A DNA stretch of 64,000 bases from Occallatibacter savannae. Its GTDB lineage: Bacteria; Acidobacteriota; Terriglobia; Terriglobales; Acidobacteriaceae. The stretch lies in the NCBI RefSeq assembly GCF_003131205.1, contig NZ_QFFY01000007.1, forward strand, positions 186,001-250,000. The letters are read 5' to 3'. Numbering within the stretch: the stretch's first letter is position 1; each line of letters opens with the position of its first letter. A program made the position numbers and the translations under genes. Shown here piece after piece: positions 61,741-64,000 of the stretch. The notes beneath the pieces are model-generated. The model did not search any database, had not been told where the DNA came from, and saw only the letters and a list, made by a program, of their open reading frames with translations.

Positions 61741-64000
61741 CTAACCTCCGCCACCGCTCTTGTGGCATGCGTAGCAGTTCACGCTGTTGTACACATATCC
61801 CGACACGCCACTGTGGCGCGGATTAGTCGCAGACGCCGTATGGCAGTTCGTGCACGTGAATACCGAGTAGTCGTTAGAGTTCGTGTGGCAAGTCGTGCAA
61901 ACACCGTTCGCATTTCCATGCGTCAGCGGGAAGAATGTGTGGTACTGGGCAGGCAGCGTTGCCGGCAGCCACGCCGTCGTCGTATGGCACGTCGTGCAGC
62001 TGGTCGGCCACCCGGCCGTAACGTGATTCGGATTTGTCGTCGACGTGAAGTCCGCCTTATGGCACGAGTAGCAGTCCGTTGGCGTCCCCGCGAACACGTT
62101 ATTGATGTGGCATTTGTTGCACGCCACGTTCACGTGCGCCCCCGTCAGCGGAAACGGCGTGTTGTTGTGGTTGAACGTCGCACCCGCCCACGATGTCGTC
62201 GTGTGGCACGTATCGCACGTCGTCGGGAATCCTGCCGATGCGTGGTTTGGATCCGTCGTTCCGTTCCAATCCGTCTGATGGCACCCATAGCAGGTCGTCG
62301 GCAGCGTCGTATAGTTGTTGTTCGTGTGGCACTGCGTGCACTGCAGAGTCGTATGCGCCCCGGTCAGCGGAAATGCCGTGTTGTTGTGATTGAACGACGA
62401 CGGGCTCCACGCACTCGTCGTATGGCAGATCGAGCAGTCCGTCGGGAACCCCGACGACACGTGGTTCGGATTGGTCGTCCCCGTAAAATCCGCCTTGTGG
62501 CACGAGTAGCAGGCCGTCGGCGTCGAAGTGTAATTGTTGTTCGTGTGGCACTGCACGCACTGCAGCGTCGCATGCGCGCCCGTCAGCGGATAGTTGGCGT
62601 ATGTCGCGTGATTGAAGTTGACGTTCGTCCAGTTTGTCGTGCTGTGGCACGTATCGCAGGTCGTTGGAAACGCCGCCGCCGCATGATTCGGATTTGTCGT
62701 CCCCTTCCAGTCCGTCTGATGGCACCCGTAGCAGGTCGTCGGCAGCGTCGTGTAGTTGTTGTTCACGTGACACTGCGCGCAAGGCACCGTCGCATGCGCG
62801 CCCGTCAGCGGAAACACCGAAGCGTGATTGAAAGTTGCCGACGTCCAGTTCGTGGTCGTGTGACAGAGCGTGCAGTCCGTCGGGAAGCCCGACGCAGCGT
62901 GAGCGGGATCCTTCGTTCCGTTGTAGTCCGCCTGATGGCACCCATAGCACGCCGTCGGCAGCGTCGTGTAGTTGTTGTTCACGTGGCACTGCGCGCAAGG
63001 CACCGTCGTATGCGCCCCCGTCAACGGGAACGATGTGTTGTTGTGATTGAAAGTCGCAAGCGTCCACGACGTCGTGTTATGGCACTGCGTGCAATCCGTC
63101 GGGAACCCCGATGCCACGTGCGGTGGATTGTTCGTCGCCTTGTAATCCGCCTGGTGGCATCCGTAACAGGTCGTTGGCAGCGTAGTGTAGTTGTTGTTCA
63201 CATGGCACTGCGCGCACTGCACCGTCGTATGCGCTCCCGTCAGCGGGAATGCAGTGGCGCTGTGATTGAACGACGATGGTTTCCACCCGCTCGTCGTGTG
63301 GCAAACGGAGCAGTCCGTCGGAAATCCCGATGCCACGTGATTAGGATCCGTCGCGCTCGTGAAGTCCGCCTTGTGGCATGAGTAGCAATCCGTCGGCGTC
63401 GACACGTAGTTGTTGTTCGTGTGGCACTGCGCGCATTGCACCGTCGCATGCATTCCCGTCAGCGGCCAGTGCGCATACACCGTGTGATCAAACTTCGCGT
63501 TCAGCCAGTCAGACGTGGTGTGGCAGGTCGCGCAATCGTGGGGCAACCCCAGCTGTACGTGCGGCGGGTTCTTGCTGTTGTTGAAGTCCGTCGCGTGGCA
63601 GCCAAAGCACGTGGCCGGCGTACCCGCAAACACATTGTTCACGTGGCAACTCGTGCACGGCAGCGTCGCATGAGCTCCGGTCAGCGCAAACCCCGTCTGC
63701 TTCAGGTGATCGAACTTCGCATTCAGCCAGCTATTTGCTGTATGGCAGTTCTCGCACGTTGTCGGAAATCCCGACGATACGTGATTCAAAACCGGAGTCC
63801 TGAAATCCTTCTGATGGCACGAGTAGCAAGCCGTCGATAACCCGACAAACTGGCCCGCCGCCGCATTCTTGTGGCAATCCTCGCACGCCAGCATCGCATG
63901 CGCCCCCACCAGCGGAAAACGATTCAGGTGATCGCGGATGTCCTTATTCGATACCTGCCAGCCCTTCACCGTATGGCAGTTCTCGCAGTTCGCTCCAAAC
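61741..64000 (-). CDS. Giant multihaem c-type cytochrome, 31 CXXCH visible (N-terminus beyond window)
   Basis: The visible 753 residues contain 31 CXXCH haem-attachment motifs: 30 up to residue 743 of the frame from 63969, and one more (CENCH, 63973-63987) read upstream of the apparent GTG start, which is therefore internal. The motifs come in threes within a 73-residue unit: PLTGAHxT-x-CxQCHxNNNY, TxCYGCHQxD, then GFPTDCTxCHTTT and a FNHN segment. The conserved PLTGAH, NPxH and FNH histidines supply likely second haem ligands. About ten units are present; the last is altered and ends CYACHKSGGGG. Location is periplasmic or extracellular. First visible gene of a tightly coupled six-gene operon. 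Confidence 0.95.
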   Translation of the reverse strand, partial: FGANCENCHTVKGWQVSNKDIRDHLNRFPLVGAHAMLACEDCHKNAAAGQFVGLSTACYSCHQKDFRTPVLNHVSSGFPTTCENCHTANSWLNAKFDHLKQTGFALTGAHATLPCTSCHVNNVFAGTPATCFGCHATDFNNSKNPPHVQLGLPHDCATCHTTSDWLNAKFDHTVYAHWPLTGMHATVQCAQCHTNNNYVSTPTDCYSCHKADFTSATDPNHVASGFPTDCSVCHTTSGWKPSSFNHSATAFPLTGAHTTVQCAQCHVNNNYTTLPTTCYGCHQADYKATNNPPHVASGFPTDCTQCHNTTSWTLATFNHNNTSFPLTGAHTTVPCAQCHVNNNYTTLPTACYGCHQADYNGTKDPAHAASGFPTDCTLCHTTTNWTSATFNHASVFPLTGAHATVPCAQCHVNNNYTTLPTTCYGCHQTDWKGTTNPNHAAAAFPTTCDTCHSTTNWTNVNFNHATYANYPLTGAHATLQCVQCHTNNNYTSTPTACYSCHKADFTGTTNPNHVSSGFPTDCSICHTTSAWSPSSFNHNNTAFPLTGAHTTLQCTQCHTNNNYTTLPTTCYGCHQTDWNGTTDPNHASAGFPTTCDTCHTTTSWAGATFNHNNTPFPLTGAHVNVACNKCHINNVFAGTPTDCYSCHKADFTSTTNPNHVTAGWPTSCTTCHTTTAWLPATLPAQYHTFFPLTHGNANGVCTTCHTNSNDYSVFTCTNCHTASATNPRHSGVSGYVYNSVNCYACHKSGGGG
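61921..63990 (-). repeat. About ten 219-bp tandem repeats inside the cytochrome gene
   Basis: The codons for PLTGAH recur near 61921, 62143, 62362, 62581, 62803, 63019, 63239, 63458, 63679 and 63908, at spacings of 216-229 bp, mostly 219. Each unit encodes three CXXCH motifs. The DNA repeats are highly similar in the middle of the gene and more diverged at both ends, as expected for growth by internal duplication. Confidence 0.88.

Noticed and set aside
61663..63381. 572-codon open frame on the plus strand, Arg/Val-rich and repetitive
   Set aside because: It is antisense to the cytochrome gene, and its repetitiveness only mirrors the 219-bp cytochrome repeats. No signal peptide or family sequence.
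61741..63969. GTG at 63969 as start of the cytochrome
   Set aside because: The frame continues upstream to the window edge and encodes a further CXXCH, so the GTG is internal.

Overview
The window looks like the chromosome of an Acidobacteriota bacterium, probably class Terriglobia (an inference from gene content, not from a marker gene). The indications are three very large Oar-like outer-membrane transporters with an N-terminal carboxypeptidase-regulatory domain, an ECF sigma factor next to a Ser/Thr kinase with TPRs, a lipase-maturation-factor homologue, and a high-GC chromosome with long spacers full of short degenerate tandem repeats. I see no rRNA, CRISPR array, insertion sequence or phage gene. 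One tRNA (Gln, anticodon CTG) is present.

Layout. 0-6 kb: the 5' part of murC, a YbdK-type carboxylate-amine ligase, a phosphoribosyltransferase, small unknown genes, a lone receiver protein, alkB, and repeat-rich spacers. 6-12 kb: an ArsR / SRPBCC / DoxX / DUF1801 operon with a visible promoter and candidate operator, then a CrtI-like oxidoreductase, a lipase maturation factor and a Tat-type cupin. 12.7-31.7 kb: three Oar-like transporters interspersed with an APC permease, a receiver-GGDEF protein, DUF1003, SRPBCC, Sel1 and LytTR proteins. 31.9-41.3 kb: a four-gene secreted-protein operon, divergent from an ECF sigma factor that faces a Ser/Thr kinase gene broken by a frameshift. 41.7-55.5 kb: pdxH, a secreted GH42 glycosidase, tRNA-Gln, the tesA / ybbA / ybbP locus, an amidohydrolase, an NTPase, a pterin operon (two PTPS/QueD paralogues, folE, truB), an HpnB-like glycosyltransferase and a TlpA-like thioredoxin.

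55.6-64.0 kb holds the most striking system. It is a six-gene, tightly coupled minus-strand operon: a giant multihaem cytochrome c (31 CXXCH motifs visible, cut by the window edge, built from 73-residue triheme repeats), an outer-membrane beta-barrel, a secreted protein, a histidine-rich cytochrome-b-like membrane protein, a membrane-anchored ferredoxin/flavin oxidoreductase, and a membrane protein with a carboxypeptidase-regulatory-like N-terminus. Together these could carry electrons from NAD(P)H or ferredoxin through the inner membrane and periplasm to or across the outer membrane. This reading is inferred from domain content and gene order.

A second recurring signal is a set of degenerate 7-bp tandem repeats. 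Four of the five arrays abut or cover the stop codon of a minus-strand gene. Two further arrays have an 8-bp period, and a 114-bp tandem element carries two hairpins per unit.
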